This document shows, piece by piece, positions 34,695-43,505 of a stretch of DNA of 64,000 nt. The stretch comes from CAZMGV01 sp964621525 [NCBI: uncultured bacterium]. GTDB lineage: Bacteria > JAGRBM01. The stretch lies in assembly GCA_964621525.1 (NCBI GenBank), contig CAZUMS010000002.1, forward strand, positions 76,827 to 140,826. Reading direction: 5' to 3'. Within the stretch, counting starts at the first letter, position 1; every line of letters begins with the position of its first letter. The position numbers and the translations under genes were made by a program. The notes below the pieces were generated by a model that did no database searches, was not told where the DNA came from, and was given only the letters and a program-made list of their open reading frames with translations.

Positions 34695-35963
34695 TTAGAA
34701 GGTCGCGTTCACGTTCAGGGCGAGCAGGTGCGAGTAACCGTAGTTGGCACCCAGCTTCTCGCCGTTGAACGGCTGTTCCATGTCGAGGCGGTACTCGCCG
34801 CGGACGAACAGGCCGTCGGTCACCGTGTAGATGGCGAACGGAGCGATGCTGGCGCCCTTCACGGAGCCCAGCGGGCCGCCGCCGAAGGTGGCCGGATCGA
34901 CGCCGAGAGCGATCGACATTTCCGGATCGTAGTAGTTGTACTCGAGACGCAGACCGGCTTCGACAGCATCCGTCGCCTTGTAGGAGGCGATGATCATGGC
35001 ACCCAGCCACTGGGAGGCCGACACGCCGCCCGGGTTGTTTGTGCGGACGTAGAGGGCCTCAAAGCCCACAAATGCCTTGTCCATCGTGTAGGTCACATCG
35101 AGGTTGAACAGGTTGGTCCAGTCCTCGCGGCGCGGACCCGGAGTGAGCGGAACCGCAGCGGCCTGGGCGGCCGTGTTGCCGACCCAGGTCAGGCCCACGT
35201 AAGCGCCGCCGCCGGTGTAGCCCACGAGAAGACTGTAGCCCTTGGAGACGTTGCCGTCGATGTTGGCGCCGCCGGCATCGTTGAAGATCATCGCCTTGGC
35301 GAACGGTCCCTCGGTCGGCTCGTAGGCCAGCATGAGGCCCGTGTAGTAGAACGGCAGTCCGCCGGCGAACAGGTTCGACATCGTGACGTTCTTGCGGGCG
35401 TTCGACCAGACCGACTCGATGCCGATCGGGGCAATGTAGCGGCCCAGATAGAGGTTCACGTTGTCGGCAAGGTTGATGCCGGCATACGCTTCCTCGACCG
35501 TCAGGGCGAAGCCGGTCGAGTTCGTCTCGTCACCAGCGCCGGCCTCGGCGAACGACAGGGTGGCAGCTGCGATACCCTTGCCGCCAAAATCCTTCTTGAG
35601 GGAGATGAGCACTTCGCCGGCCGCGAAGGTGAGATCGTTGTCACGGCAGGTAGCGCTGCCGCCGCAGCCCAGGCGCGTGCCCGAGTCGGACAGGTTCACG
35701 CCGGTCGAAGCGCCTGCGAAAAACTGGTTGCTCAGCGCCTGCGTGCTTCCGCGGAAGTTCTCGCTGGCGGTCGAGTAGGCAGCCAGTGCATCCACGTAGC
35801 CAGTCAGCGTAAATCCGCCCTTGCCCTGGGATCCCGAAACCGGATCGCTGTGCTGGGTGTGGCCAGCGGCTTTCATCGTATCGCCCTGGGACTCTGCGTG
35901 AACGCTGGTGGCAGCTACGAGTAGCGCCGCCGCCGAAGAGAAAATCATTCCTTTGAGCTTCAT
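34695..35963 (-). CDS. porin-like outer-membrane beta-barrel protein
   Basis: The product is 422 aa. A Sec signal peptide (MKLKGMIFSSAAALLVAATSVHA) precedes a barrel of alternating polar and hydrophobic strands rich in Gly, Tyr and Asn. It ends in the aromatic residue pattern LLALNVNATF, as expected for BAM-dependent insertion. LTGYVDALAAYST, VEEAYAGINLADNVNLYLGRY and VRGEYRLDMEQPF resemble BBP2/Gcw_chp-type and other carbohydrate- or ion-selective porins. GRYIAPIG is a motif common in these. It has a monocistronic layout, with a strong terminator behind it and a long leader in front. The substrate is unknown. Confidence 0.82.
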   Translation of the reverse strand: MKLKGMIFSSAAALLVAATSVHAESQGDTMKAAGHTQHSDPVSGSQGKGGFTLTGYVDALAAYSTASENFRGSTQALSNQFFAGASTGVNLSDSGTRLGCGGSATCRDNDLTFAAGEVLISLKKDFGGKGIAAATLSFAEAGAGDETNSTGFALTVEEAYAGINLADNVNLYLGRYIAPIGIESVWSNARKNVTMSNLFAGGLPFYYTGLMLAYEPTEGPFAKAMIFNDAGGANIDGNVSKGYSLLVGYTGGGAYVGLTWVGNTAAQAAAVPLTPGPRREDWTNLFNLDVTYTMDKAFVGFEALYVRTNNPGGVSASQWLGAMIIASYKATDAVEAGLRLEYNYYDPEMSIALGVDPATFGGGPLGSVKGASIAPFAIYTVTDGLFVRGEYRLDMEQPFNGEKLGANYGYSHLLALNVNATF

Positions 35964-36432
35964 ATTGTGTTTCCTTTTGCCTCCTTCAGGCGTTTTAGGT
36001 CTTGTTTTCGTAAGGACGGTGGGACCGGACTTACGCGGGGTCCGGCGGCTTTATGCCTCCGGGACCCTCATCCTTAATCCGGCCGGTCTTTCTAGCCCTC
36101 AATGACCGGCATGGTAACTAACCGGTGCCTCCCGAACACCGCTCAGATTGTCACACCGTCTTCAGGTCGGTCGGGTCAAGGTGCGAATTCCCTACAACCT
36201 TCGTCTGCGTGTTACAAATCCGGTACCACCGTCGAAACGGTTTTGGATGTATCCCAACCGATTGTAAACACTAGGGAAATCTAGCTGTCAAGCACAAGAT
36301 ATATTTTGCTTCGCTTATTAAGTCTGCTTAAAAATACGGCAAACCCGGAAAATCTGGTCACAAATCGCACATTTGCAGACGCATCGCGTTAGCTGGATTC
36401 AACCGTTTGATTCGCCGGATTTCTACTCGGGG
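35964..36432. other. 469-bp gene-free region: long porin leader and promoter region
   Basis: No ORF in this stretch has coding character. It holds the best sigma70-type element near the porin (36261-36291), which would leave a leader of about 290 nt. The leader contains several inverted repeats: gccggtc/gaccggc around 36085-36113, ccgga/tccgg around 36030-36050, and gtaag/cttac around 36012-36036. I could not match it to a known riboswitch. The AT-rich right part (36290-36370) contains nothing further that I recognise. The 3' end of the YihY-type gene borders it. Confidence 0.4.
36261..36291 (-). promoter_or_regulatory. candidate sigma70 promoter for the porin gene
   Basis: Read on the minus strand, this is a consensus TTGACA followed after 19 bp by TACAAT (17 bp to an alternative TTTACA). 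It is the only consensus-like -35 in the gap. The spacer is slightly long. Confidence 0.5.
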
Positions 36433-37338
36433 TCAGATATCCCCGGCCCCGGCAGGGACCGTTTCCATCAGGGGATAGAGGCTCCGGTCGACGAAACCGT
36501 CCAGATGGGCGCCGCTCAGGAAGAACAGGCAGCTCATGTAGATCCAGGCCATGGCCGAGAAGATCGAACCGAGCGAACCGTAAATGACGTTGTAGTCCTG
36601 AAAACGGGCGAGCAGCATCTTGAACGTGAGGGAACCGGCGAGCCAGCCGAGCGTGGCGAGGATCGAGCCGGGCGTGAGCCATCTCCAGGGCCGGTCGTTG
36701 GCGGTGCCGAGCGAATAGAGCAGCGAGGCGGCGGCCGAGACGAGTAACAGTACCGAGCCGTACCGGAAGGTCTGCCAGAGGGCGAGCGAGATCAGGTCGA
36801 AACCGGTAACCTCGATAATGAACGCGGTCACGCGCCAGCCCGACATGAGAATGGTCGGCGCCACGGAGAGGAGCAGGCCCAGAAAGGCCGCGATCAGGAT
36901 CCGTTCGGCATACTGCCGGAAGGTGCTCCGGCTGTCGTCCGTGCCCCGTGCGGTGTTGATGTTCGTTTCGAACACGGCAATAGCTCTGGCCGCGAGGAGC
37001 AGCGAACCCAAGGCGCCCCACCAGACGGCGATTCCGGCATCCACGGAGAGGGTATTGATCAGGTGCAGTTTCAGGATCGGGACCGCCTGCCGGGGGACGA
37101 GGCGGGCCAGCGCATCCACCAGAACCCGCTCCATACCTTCGGTCGGAAGCAGGCTGACCACGGTGAACACCAGCAGCAGGAACGGCAGCGACGCCAGAAT
37201 CACGAAAAAGGAGAGTTTCGCCGCTTCGCCCGCGAGATCGTTCGCGGCGACGTGCTTCGCGAAATCCTTCCAGAACTCCCGGCGGCGCAGGATGTAGCGC
37301 CGGTCAGGGTCAAGGCAAACGAGACGGTTCACCATCAC
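36433..37338 (-). CDS. YihY/virulence factor BrkB family inner-membrane protein (UPF0761)
   Basis: The product is 301 aa with six hydrophobic helices. Family features include AAKLSFFVILASLPFLLLVFT near the N-terminus, the central FRYGSVLLLVSAAASLLYSLG, and WLTPGSILATLGWLAGSLTF followed by NVIYGSLGSIFSAMAWIYMS. The family was once called RNase BN but is not a nuclease; its role in the envelope is uncertain. It lies 9 bp after the acyl-CoA ligase gene in the same orientation. Confidence 0.9.
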   Translation of the reverse strand: MMVNRLVCLDPDRRYILRRREFWKDFAKHVAANDLAGEAAKLSFFVILASLPFLLLVFTVVSLLPTEGMERVLVDALARLVPRQAVPILKLHLINTLSVDAGIAVWWGALGSLLLAARAIAVFETNINTARGTDDSRSTFRQYAERILIAAFLGLLLSVAPTILMSGWRVTAFIIEVTGFDLISLALWQTFRYGSVLLLVSAAASLLYSLGTANDRPWRWLTPGSILATLGWLAGSLTFKMLLARFQDYNVIYGSLGSIFSAMAWIYMSCLFFLSGAHLDGFVDRSLYPLMETVPAGAGDI

Positions 37339-37347
37339 CCCTGGGGC

Positions 37348-39141
37348 TCAGTCGCCGCCCTTGTAGAAGCCGTCGAGCAGATCCCGGTAGCGGTTTTCGA
37401 CTTCCTTGCGTTTCACCTTGAGCGTCGCCGTCATGAGGCCGTTGTCGACGGTGAACTCTTCCGGGATGATTGCCCAGCGCTTCACCTGCTCGTACTGGGC
37501 GAGGGCGCTGTTGATCCGGTCGATATGACCGCCGATTTCATCGATAAGTTCTTTCCGGGCGGCAAGGGAGCCGGTGTCCGTGGGCAGGTTCCTTGCCTTG
37601 GCCCAGGCCGCGGAGGCTTCGGGGTCCAGTGCGATGAGCGCGCTCGGAAACTTGCGCCGGTCGGCGTGATAGAGGACCTGTCCGATCAACGGATGGGATT
37701 TGATCTGGCTCTCGATGGGCGCGGGTGCGATGTTCTTGCCACCGGCCGTAATAACGAGGTTCTTCTTGCGGTCGGTGATCTTGAGATACCCGTCGGAGTC
37801 GATTTCCCCGATATCGCCGGTGTGGAGCCAACCGTCCCGGACGGTTTCCTCCGTCGCACCGGGGTTCTTGTAGTAACCCTTGAACACCAGTTCGCCGCCC
37901 ACGAGGACTTCGCCGTCCGGGGCGATTTTTACGGTCACTCCCGGCACGGCCTGTCCGACGGTGCCGAACCGGAAGCCGTCCGGCCGGTTCGAGGTGCAGA
38001 GGGAAGTCGTCTCCGTGAGGCCGTAGACCTCCAGCGGCAGGAGTCCGAAGGCGTGGAAGAACTCCAGCAGGTCGACACTGATCGGGGCGGCTCCGGAGAT
38101 GATGAACCGGACCCGTCCGCCGAGCTTTTCCTTGAGCTTGCCGAGCACGAGCTTCGTCGCCACCCAGTATTTGAGGCGAAGCATCGGGCCGGGAGTTTCG
38201 CCGCTGCGTACCGCCCTGCTGTATTGACGGCCGGTATCGAGGCACCAGTTCACGAGTCTCTGCTTATCCGGGGGCATCTGTTCGACGCCTTCCACGAATT
38301 TCGCATGGATTTTCTCGAAGATCCGGGGCACGGCGCCGAAATAGTCGGGCTTCGCCATCGCGATGTCTTCGACGAGGGTTTCCTGCGAGCGCGCGTACGT
38401 CACGGAGCTTCCGGTACCGAGGCGCCCGTAATGTCCGACGACCCGTTCGGCGATATGGGCCATGGGCAGGAAACCGACCGTGTGGTCCGTTTCGGAGATG
38501 GGCAGGAGTTCCGGCAGCCGGTCCACATAGGCCCGGATGTTCCGGTGCGTCAGCATCGCGCCCTTGGGATTTCCCGTGGTGCCGGAGGTGTAGACGATGA
38601 CTGCGAGGTCGTCGCGGTTTGCCCGGTTCGCGCGGTTCAGCCAGGTGGAGGAGTCGCGGGCGTTCACGTTCGCGCCCCTGGTGAGCAGCGACTCGTAGGG
38701 GACGAGCCGGGGCTCGGCGGGGTCGTTGACGGGATTGATGGCGACGATCAGCCGCAGTTTCGGCAGGTTCGCGAAACCGGCTTTCATCCGGTCGTAGAGG
38801 GTCTGGTTCTCGACGAACAGGAAGGCGCTCTCCGAATGGTCGAGCTGGTAGTGCGCCTGCTCCGGCGTCACCGTCGGGTAAAGGCCCACTGAAACGCCGC
38901 CCGCGATCAGAATGCCGAGGTCGATCGACGCCCAGTCGAAACCCGTGGCGGCGAGCACGGTCACGACTTCACCCCGCTGGAGGCCCGAGAGCTCCAGTCC
39001 GAGACCTACCTCGATGGAGCGGCGCAGGTAGTCGCTCCAGGTGAGCACGACCCATTCCTTGCCGTTCCAGGTGCGGATAGCCGGTTTGTCCGCGGATTTG
39101 GTGATCCGCTCGATCATCAGTTCGTTCAGGGTTCCAGACAT
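37348..39141 (-). CDS. long-chain fatty acid-CoA ligase (AMP-forming)
   Basis: The product is 597 aa. It activates fatty acids to acyl-CoA through an acyl-adenylate. AMP-binding motif VIVYTSGTTGNPKGAML, the fatty-acid motif region VYGLTETTSLCTSNRP, and GWLHTGDIGEIDSDGYLKITDRKKNLV are all intact. The C-terminal adenylation lysine is plausible in the ATLKVKRKEVENRY tail. The length and the ITDRKK form fit the FadD15/Faa-type long-chain ligases. No signal or TM segment is present. It would feed the dehydrogenase, hydratase and SDR found elsewhere in the window. Confidence 0.92.
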   Translation of the reverse strand: MSGTLNELMIERITKSADKPAIRTWNGKEWVVLTWSDYLRRSIEVGLGLELSGLQRGEVVTVLAATGFDWASIDLGILIAGGVSVGLYPTVTPEQAHYQLDHSESAFLFVENQTLYDRMKAGFANLPKLRLIVAINPVNDPAEPRLVPYESLLTRGANVNARDSSTWLNRANRANRDDLAVIVYTSGTTGNPKGAMLTHRNIRAYVDRLPELLPISETDHTVGFLPMAHIAERVVGHYGRLGTGSSVTYARSQETLVEDIAMAKPDYFGAVPRIFEKIHAKFVEGVEQMPPDKQRLVNWCLDTGRQYSRAVRSGETPGPMLRLKYWVATKLVLGKLKEKLGGRVRFIISGAAPISVDLLEFFHAFGLLPLEVYGLTETTSLCTSNRPDGFRFGTVGQAVPGVTVKIAPDGEVLVGGELVFKGYYKNPGATEETVRDGWLHTGDIGEIDSDGYLKITDRKKNLVITAGGKNIAPAPIESQIKSHPLIGQVLYHADRRKFPSALIALDPEASAAWAKARNLPTDTGSLAARKELIDEIGGHIDRINSALAQYEQVKRWAIIPEEFTVDNGLMTATLKVKRKEVENRYRDLLDGFYKGGD

Positions 39142-39203
39142 GGCCGGACGCTATCAAACATGGGCCGTGGGCGGCAATGTTCTTTTTGCGGATTAGAGGT
39201 TCT

Positions 39204-39899
39204 TCATGGGGACTGCCGGGCGGTTCCCGGCAGGGCACGCAGAAGTCCGAGCAGATAGAAAAACAGGCTGACCAGCAGAAGCCAGGTGGCGGCGTGCACG
39301 GCCTCGTGCAACATGGGCGCTTGTTCCGCAGCCAGACCCATGATGCAGATGACGAAAGAGATTCCGACGAAACCGGTGCTGAGACGCCACAGGGTCGTGC
39401 GGAAGGGTCCGTCAGCAAGCGCCTTCTGGAGCCGGAGTCTTTCCCAGACAGCCAGTCCGGTGAGTGTGAGCAGAACCCCGGTCACGGCCCATCCGGCAGC
39501 GGGGGCATGGCCGGGCAGGGCGAGCGGCCCTGCCAGTGCCATCAGGACAGGGCCGGCTGGGAGCAGCAGGGCGGCGGGAACGGCAAGCCGGGTCCAGGCC
39601 GAGGCCGGGAGCCGGGACGGTGCGATCGAATAGAGATAGCCGCAGTTATAGGCGAGACTCACCGCGACCAGCAGGGTTGCCGTGCGGGAGACCGTCTGGA
39701 CGGGGACACTGCCGGAAAGGGACGCCAGCCAGAAGGCGCCGGCTCCGGTGCCGAGGGCCAGAAGGATCGCGCCGGGTCCCACCCAGCGTTCCCGCCCTTT
39801 CAGCCCGTCGGAAAGACCGCTCCAGAGCCAGGTGCCACCGCGCCACGAGAGAGCGGCGACAGGAAACGCGAACATCAGTGCCAGCGACCGGGTGACATC
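39204..39899 (-). CDS. seven-transmembrane protein of unknown family
   Basis: The product is 231 aa from the ATG at 39899; a TTG at 39941 would add 14 residues. Seven hydrophobic helices can be counted, with short loops, from LALMFAFPVAALSW to TWLLLVSLFFYLLGLL. Conserved-looking polar residues inside helices include an Asn-Cys in SLAYNCGYLYS and a His pair in LHEAVHAATWL. The last helix and the basic tail suggest a cytoplasmic C-terminus. I do not recognise the family. It precedes the acyl-CoA ligase in the same direction by 62 bp. Confidence 0.55.
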   Translation of the reverse strand, partial: DVTRSLALMFAFPVAALSWRGGTWLWSGLSDGLKGRERWVGPGAILLALGTGAGAFWLASLSGSVPVQTVSRTATLLVAVSLAYNCGYLYSIAPSRLPASAWTRLAVPAALLLPAGPVLMALAGPLALPGHAPAAGWAVTGVLLTLTGLAVWERLRLQKALADGPFRTTLWRLSTGFVGISFVICIMGLAAEQAPMLHEAVHAATWLLLVSLFFYLLGLLRALPGTARQSP

Positions 39900-40034
39900 C
39901 ATGAGCTGACAACCGTACGCGCCCGCCCGGAGAGCGGTCAATGAACGGTTCCTTTGAATGGACGCTCCGTGACGGTTACACCCACCCGGCGACGGCGGGA
40001 AAAGGAATGTTCACCGCCAATGATCGGGGAGTGC

Positions 40035-40616
40035 ATGGATTTGAGGCAGTTGGCCGCAGGAGTGGTTCCGGTCCTTTTGCTGGGAATATCAGCTGCCTGC
40101 CAGACGGGCGAAAGCAGTCCGCCGCCGCCTGCCATGACGGCGGAACAGATCGCCGCCCTGCCGAAAGAAAAACTGCTGGACGATCCGGTGCTTTCCAAAG
40201 CCGCCGTGACACCGGCGACTCCGAATCCGTTGCCCTATGAACCGGACGTCGTCAGCCGCGGCCGCCAGCTCTACATGATTTCCTGCGCCGCCTGTCACAG
40301 CGAAACGGGCAAACCGGGACCCGCCATCGCCATGAAGCCGACAGCCCCCCATTTTGACGATCCCGCGTTCAGCCGGGCCCGCCAGGACGGCGAGCTGTTC
40401 CTGACGATCCAGCAGGGGCGGCCCATGCGGGGCATGCCCTCGTGGAAGCACTTTTCGGCACGGGACACGTGGGCGATCATCCAGTTCCTGCGTTCATTGA
40501 GCGGGACCGGCGAGGAGATCGCCCGTCGGGCGGCCGAATCACAGGCTGCGGCTTCCCGGCCAGCCTCGCCGGCCGTTGCTGATCCTGCTTCTTCGGCTCC
40601 TGCGCAGAACCCCTGA
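40035..40616 (+). CDS. cytochrome c lipoprotein (monoheme, class I type)
   Basis: The product is 193 aa from the ATG at 40035, preceded by GGGGAG; in-frame starts at 40020 and 39954 are possible. The signal sequence ends in ISAAC (Cys22), so the protein is probably lipidated. A Pro-rich spacer leads to the heme motif CAACH (84-88) and a Met ligand in GRPMRGMPSW (131 or 134). It ends in an Ala/Pro/Ser-rich tail (about 155-193). The domain resembles the small cytochrome c of cbb3 or alcohol dehydrogenase systems, but no oxidase or dehydrogenase gene is nearby. It lies 72 bp upstream of the radical SAM gene. Confidence 0.82.
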   Translation: MDLRQLAAGVVPVLLLGISAACQTGESSPPPPAMTAEQIAALPKEKLLDDPVLSKAAVTPATPNPLPYEPDVVSRGRQLYMISCAACHSETGKPGPAIAMKPTAPHFDDPAFSRARQDGELFLTIQQGRPMRGMPSWKHFSARDTWAIIQFLRSLSGTGEEIARRAAESQAAASRPASPAVADPASSAPAQNP

Positions 40617-40688
40617 ACGAGGGACGTATCACACGCCGGTTTCCGTTGCCGCGCCTTCGCGGAAACGGTTACTGTAGTTCCAATTCGA

Positions 40689-42119
40689 ATGAACGAGCTG
40701 CTGATTATCGCCGCCGGTTTCGGACTGGGATTTCTGATCCTGGGAGTGGCTCTTTTTGTGATCTCCCGGGTGGGGCGGTTCGAAACGCGCATGCACACCC
40801 GGTTCGATCAGGTCTACGAACGTGTGAAGGAATACCAGGACGACCCGGCTACCAAGAAGTTTGCCAAGCTGCTCGGTGAGCCCAACATTTTCCGGCCGCA
40901 GATGGCCAAGGTGATCGACCGGCTGGACCAGATCGAGCGTCGGCTCGACGATCTGGCGAAGTCGAAGGGGGCCGAGCGCCCGATCCGGCTCGTTCGCGAG
41001 CCGGGCGGCGACCTGTCCGCGCCGGAAACGAACCGGCGGCGCCTGCGCGAGGAGTTCGAGACCGGAGTCACGAAGGTCAGCTCCTATCCGGAAGAAATGA
41101 CACTGGCGCTCACGACCCGGTGCAACATCAATCCCCCGTGCGGTATCTGCGAGCGGAACAAGCGGACCCAGGACGACGAATACGACGTGAGCCCGAGTGT
41201 GCTCGCGAACCTCGTTCCCGTGTTCCGCCATCTCGATATCCTCTACCTTCATTGCAGCGGCGAGCCGACCTATTCGCGCTACTTCGACGACGTGCTGGCG
41301 CTTGTGGACCCGCCGACGAAGATCCGCTTCAACACCCACGGCATCACGCTGGACGAATCGCTGGCCCGGCGGCTCATCGAGGGCCGCCGCGTGGACTGCA
41401 TCAACGTGAGTCTCGATGCCGCCCGTGCCGAGACGCACCACAGGCTCCGGGGACCGGGCTTTGCGAAGATCGTGGAGAACATCGGCAACTTCCAGCGCCT
41501 GAAGCGGGAACTGAAGGCGGACCGCCCGCTGCTCCTCATGAACATGTGCATCACGAAGGAGGCGCTGCCCGAACTCCCGGAGTTCATCGACCTTGCGGCG
41601 CAACTGAAGGTTGACGGCGTCGATCTCTTTCACATGAATCCCGGCCAGACGTTCGACTGGTCCGCCGAACGCCAGATGCCCGGCGGCGGGAAATACACCT
41701 TCGACTACGCCGAACAGCTCCGGATCGATCCGGTCCGGCACGACGAACTGCTCACCGAAACCTACCGGCGGGCGAAGCTCCACGGGATGCCGGTCAATTT
41801 CGTCGGGAAGGGGTTCCTCTCGAAGCAGCTCACAGACGAACAGCAGACGATCTCGGCCGTGATGAACGAGCGCGACCGGCTGCCGGAGAAGTGCATGGTA
41901 CCATGGTCCCGCTGCGTGGTGGCCGAGGACGGCCAGGTCCGCATGTGTTATTTCCATGACGAGCGTTCGGAATACATCGGCGATCTGTCGAAGGATTCTT
42001 TTGAGAACGTGTGGAACTCGGCGAAGGCGGTCGAGGTCCGCCGGCAGATGCTGGACCATGTGTTTGCCGATCCCTGCCTGAACTCTCCCACCGTCTGCAT
42101 TTTCCGGGGGCGTGTATGA
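40689..42119 (+). CDS. membrane-anchored radical SAM/SPASM-type protein with CX5CX2C cluster motif
   Basis: The product is 476 aa. An N-terminal helix (about 5-25) anchors it and is followed by a coiled coil (30-95). The radical SAM core begins at about 133, with cysteines C145, C151 and C154 in CNINPPCGIC. The spacing is CX5CX2C instead of the usual CX3CX2C. HCSGEPTYSRY gives the GGE-like SAM-binding strand, and INVSLDAARAETHHRLRG and NMCITKEALPELPEF are typical of the fold. At 410-476 a SPASM/twitch-like segment has CMVPWSRC, DGQVRMC and CLNSPTVC, likely holding an auxiliary Fe-S cluster. The stop overlaps the next gene's start (ATGA). The substrate is unknown. Confidence 0.85.
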   Translation: MNELLIIAAGFGLGFLILGVALFVISRVGRFETRMHTRFDQVYERVKEYQDDPATKKFAKLLGEPNIFRPQMAKVIDRLDQIERRLDDLAKSKGAERPIRLVREPGGDLSAPETNRRRLREEFETGVTKVSSYPEEMTLALTTRCNINPPCGICERNKRTQDDEYDVSPSVLANLVPVFRHLDILYLHCSGEPTYSRYFDDVLALVDPPTKIRFNTHGITLDESLARRLIEGRRVDCINVSLDAARAETHHRLRGPGFAKIVENIGNFQRLKRELKADRPLLLMNMCITKEALPELPEFIDLAAQLKVDGVDLFHMNPGQTFDWSAERQMPGGGKYTFDYAEQLRIDPVRHDELLTETYRRAKLHGMPVNFVGKGFLSKQLTDEQQTISAVMNERDRLPEKCMVPWSRCVVAEDGQVRMCYFHDERSEYIGDLSKDSFENVWNSAKAVEVRRQMLDHVFADPCLNSPTVCIFRGRV

Positions 42120-42490
42120 CCGCCGCCATGTTTCTCCTGTCCGTATTCGTGGCCCTGTCGGGCGGGGCGGCACTGTTCGCCGTCTCGCGGATCGGACGGG
42201 CCGAAACGCGCATCAACGCCCGGCTCGACGCGATCGAGCAGCGCCTCGACCGTCACCAGTCATCGGTCGAGGGAATGCGGGACGACGTAATGGGGAACCT
42301 CCGCCATGTCCTCGGGCAGAATGATCTTATGGCGAAGCACATCGTTCGCTTCGAGGAGGACGCCCTCGAGCTTCAACGGACCATCAAGGACGTGAGAAAC
42401 ATCTTCCAGGAACCCCGGCTGGACCGGGCGGTAATGACCCGGATACTGGAGCGGCTGGAGAGCCTCGAGCGCCGGATCGGCGACTCCTGA
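42116..42490 (+). CDS. small membrane coiled-coil protein homologous to the radical SAM anchor
   Basis: The product is 124 aa from the ATG at 42116; the frame upstream overlaps the radical SAM gene. One transmembrane helix (about 4-23) is followed by a coiled coil. The juxtamembrane GAALFAVSRIGRAETRINAR lines up with GVALFVISRVGRFETRMHTR of the radical SAM protein, and its end, VMTRILERLESLERRIGD, matches QMAKVIDRLDQIERRLDD there. So the whole small protein parallels the N-terminal module of its neighbour. The two probably form a hetero-oligomer through this module. Function unknown. Confidence 0.75.
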   Translation: MTAAMFLLSVFVALSGGAALFAVSRIGRAETRINARLDAIEQRLDRHQSSVEGMRDDVMGNLRHVLGQNDLMAKHIVRFEEDALELQRTIKDVRNIFQEPRLDRAVMTRILERLESLERRIGDS

Positions 42491-42529
42491 GGCTGCCGTT
42501 CGTTTCCTTGATGTGCTAACGGCAACCCT

Positions 42530-43501
42530 GTGGCACGAACCTATCTGATCACCGGCGCGGCCGGTTTTATCGGCTCCCACGTCTCGGAGCGGTTGCTTCG
42601 GCGGGGCGACCGGGTGATCGGTTTCGACAATCTCGATCCGTTCTATCCGCGCATCGTCAAGGAACAGAACCTGAAATTTCTCGAAACCCTCGGAGACTTC
42701 CGGTTCTTCGCGGGCGACATCCGGCTGCCGGAGGACCTCGACGAAGCGGTGAAAGGGCAGGGACCGGTGCACGCCATCGGGCACCTCGCCGCCCGTCCGG
42801 GCGTGCCGAATTCCCTGCTGACGCCGGCCGAATGCATGGACATCAACGTGCAGGGAACGACGCAGGTGTTCGAACTGGCCCGCCGGATCCGTCCGGAAGT
42901 CTGCGTGGCCGCCTCTTCGTCGTCGGTATACGGCAACCAGGAAAAGATGCCGTTCGAGGAATCCGACACCGTGGACCGGCCGATCTCGCCATACGGGGTA
43001 TCGAAGCGGGCGTGCGAGCTGCTCGCCTATACCTATCACCTGAACTTCCGGATGCCGGTCACGGTGATCCGCCCGTTCAGCGTCTACGGGCCGAGGGGCC
43101 GGCCGGACATGGTGATCTACAAGTTCGCCTGGCGGATGCGGGAAGGTAAAACCATCCCGGTCTGGGGCGACGGTACGCAGCGCCGGGACTTCACTTATAT
43201 CGGCGATTTCGTGGACGGGTTCGTGGCGGCGCTCGACAGGCCGCTCGGTTTCGAGATTATCAATCTCGGCGAGAACCGCCAGGTCGTCCTGAATGACCTT
43301 ATCGGTCTGCTGGAACAGGAACTGGGTGTGAAGGCCATCCGTGAACAGCAATCGCGCAGGGAATGGGACATTCCTGCCTCGTGGGCATCGGTCGAGAAAG
43401 CCGGGCGGCTGCTCGGATACCGGCCCGCGACTCAGATCGAGGACGGCATCCGGAAATTCTGCGCCTGGTTCGCCGGCGTCAAGGAACCGGTAAGGCTCTG
43501 A
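42530..43501 (+). CDS. NAD-dependent nucleotide-sugar epimerase (UDP-glucuronate/UDP-glucose 4-epimerase type)
   Basis: The product is 323 aa with a GTG start at 42530. GAAGFIGSHVSERLLRRGD is the NAD-binding motif. The catalytic set is Ser in ASSSSVYG with YGVSK (Tyr-x-x-x-Lys). RPFSVYGPRGRPDM and GDGTQRRDFTYI place it in the extended SDR family of UDP-sugar 4-epimerases, closest in feel to GalE and UDP-glucuronate 4-epimerases. It follows the radical SAM/anchor pair by 39 bp in the same direction, hinting at a glycan-related role for that set. Confidence 0.88.
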   Translation: MARTYLITGAAGFIGSHVSERLLRRGDRVIGFDNLDPFYPRIVKEQNLKFLETLGDFRFFAGDIRLPEDLDEAVKGQGPVHAIGHLAARPGVPNSLLTPAECMDINVQGTTQVFELARRIRPEVCVAASSSSVYGNQEKMPFEESDTVDRPISPYGVSKRACELLAYTYHLNFRMPVTVIRPFSVYGPRGRPDMVIYKFAWRMREGKTIPVWGDGTQRRDFTYIGDFVDGFVAALDRPLGFEIINLGENRQVVLNDLIGLLEQELGVKAIREQQSRREWDIPASWASVEKAGRLLGYRPATQIEDGIRKFCAWFAGVKEPVRL

Positions 43502-43505
43502 CCGG

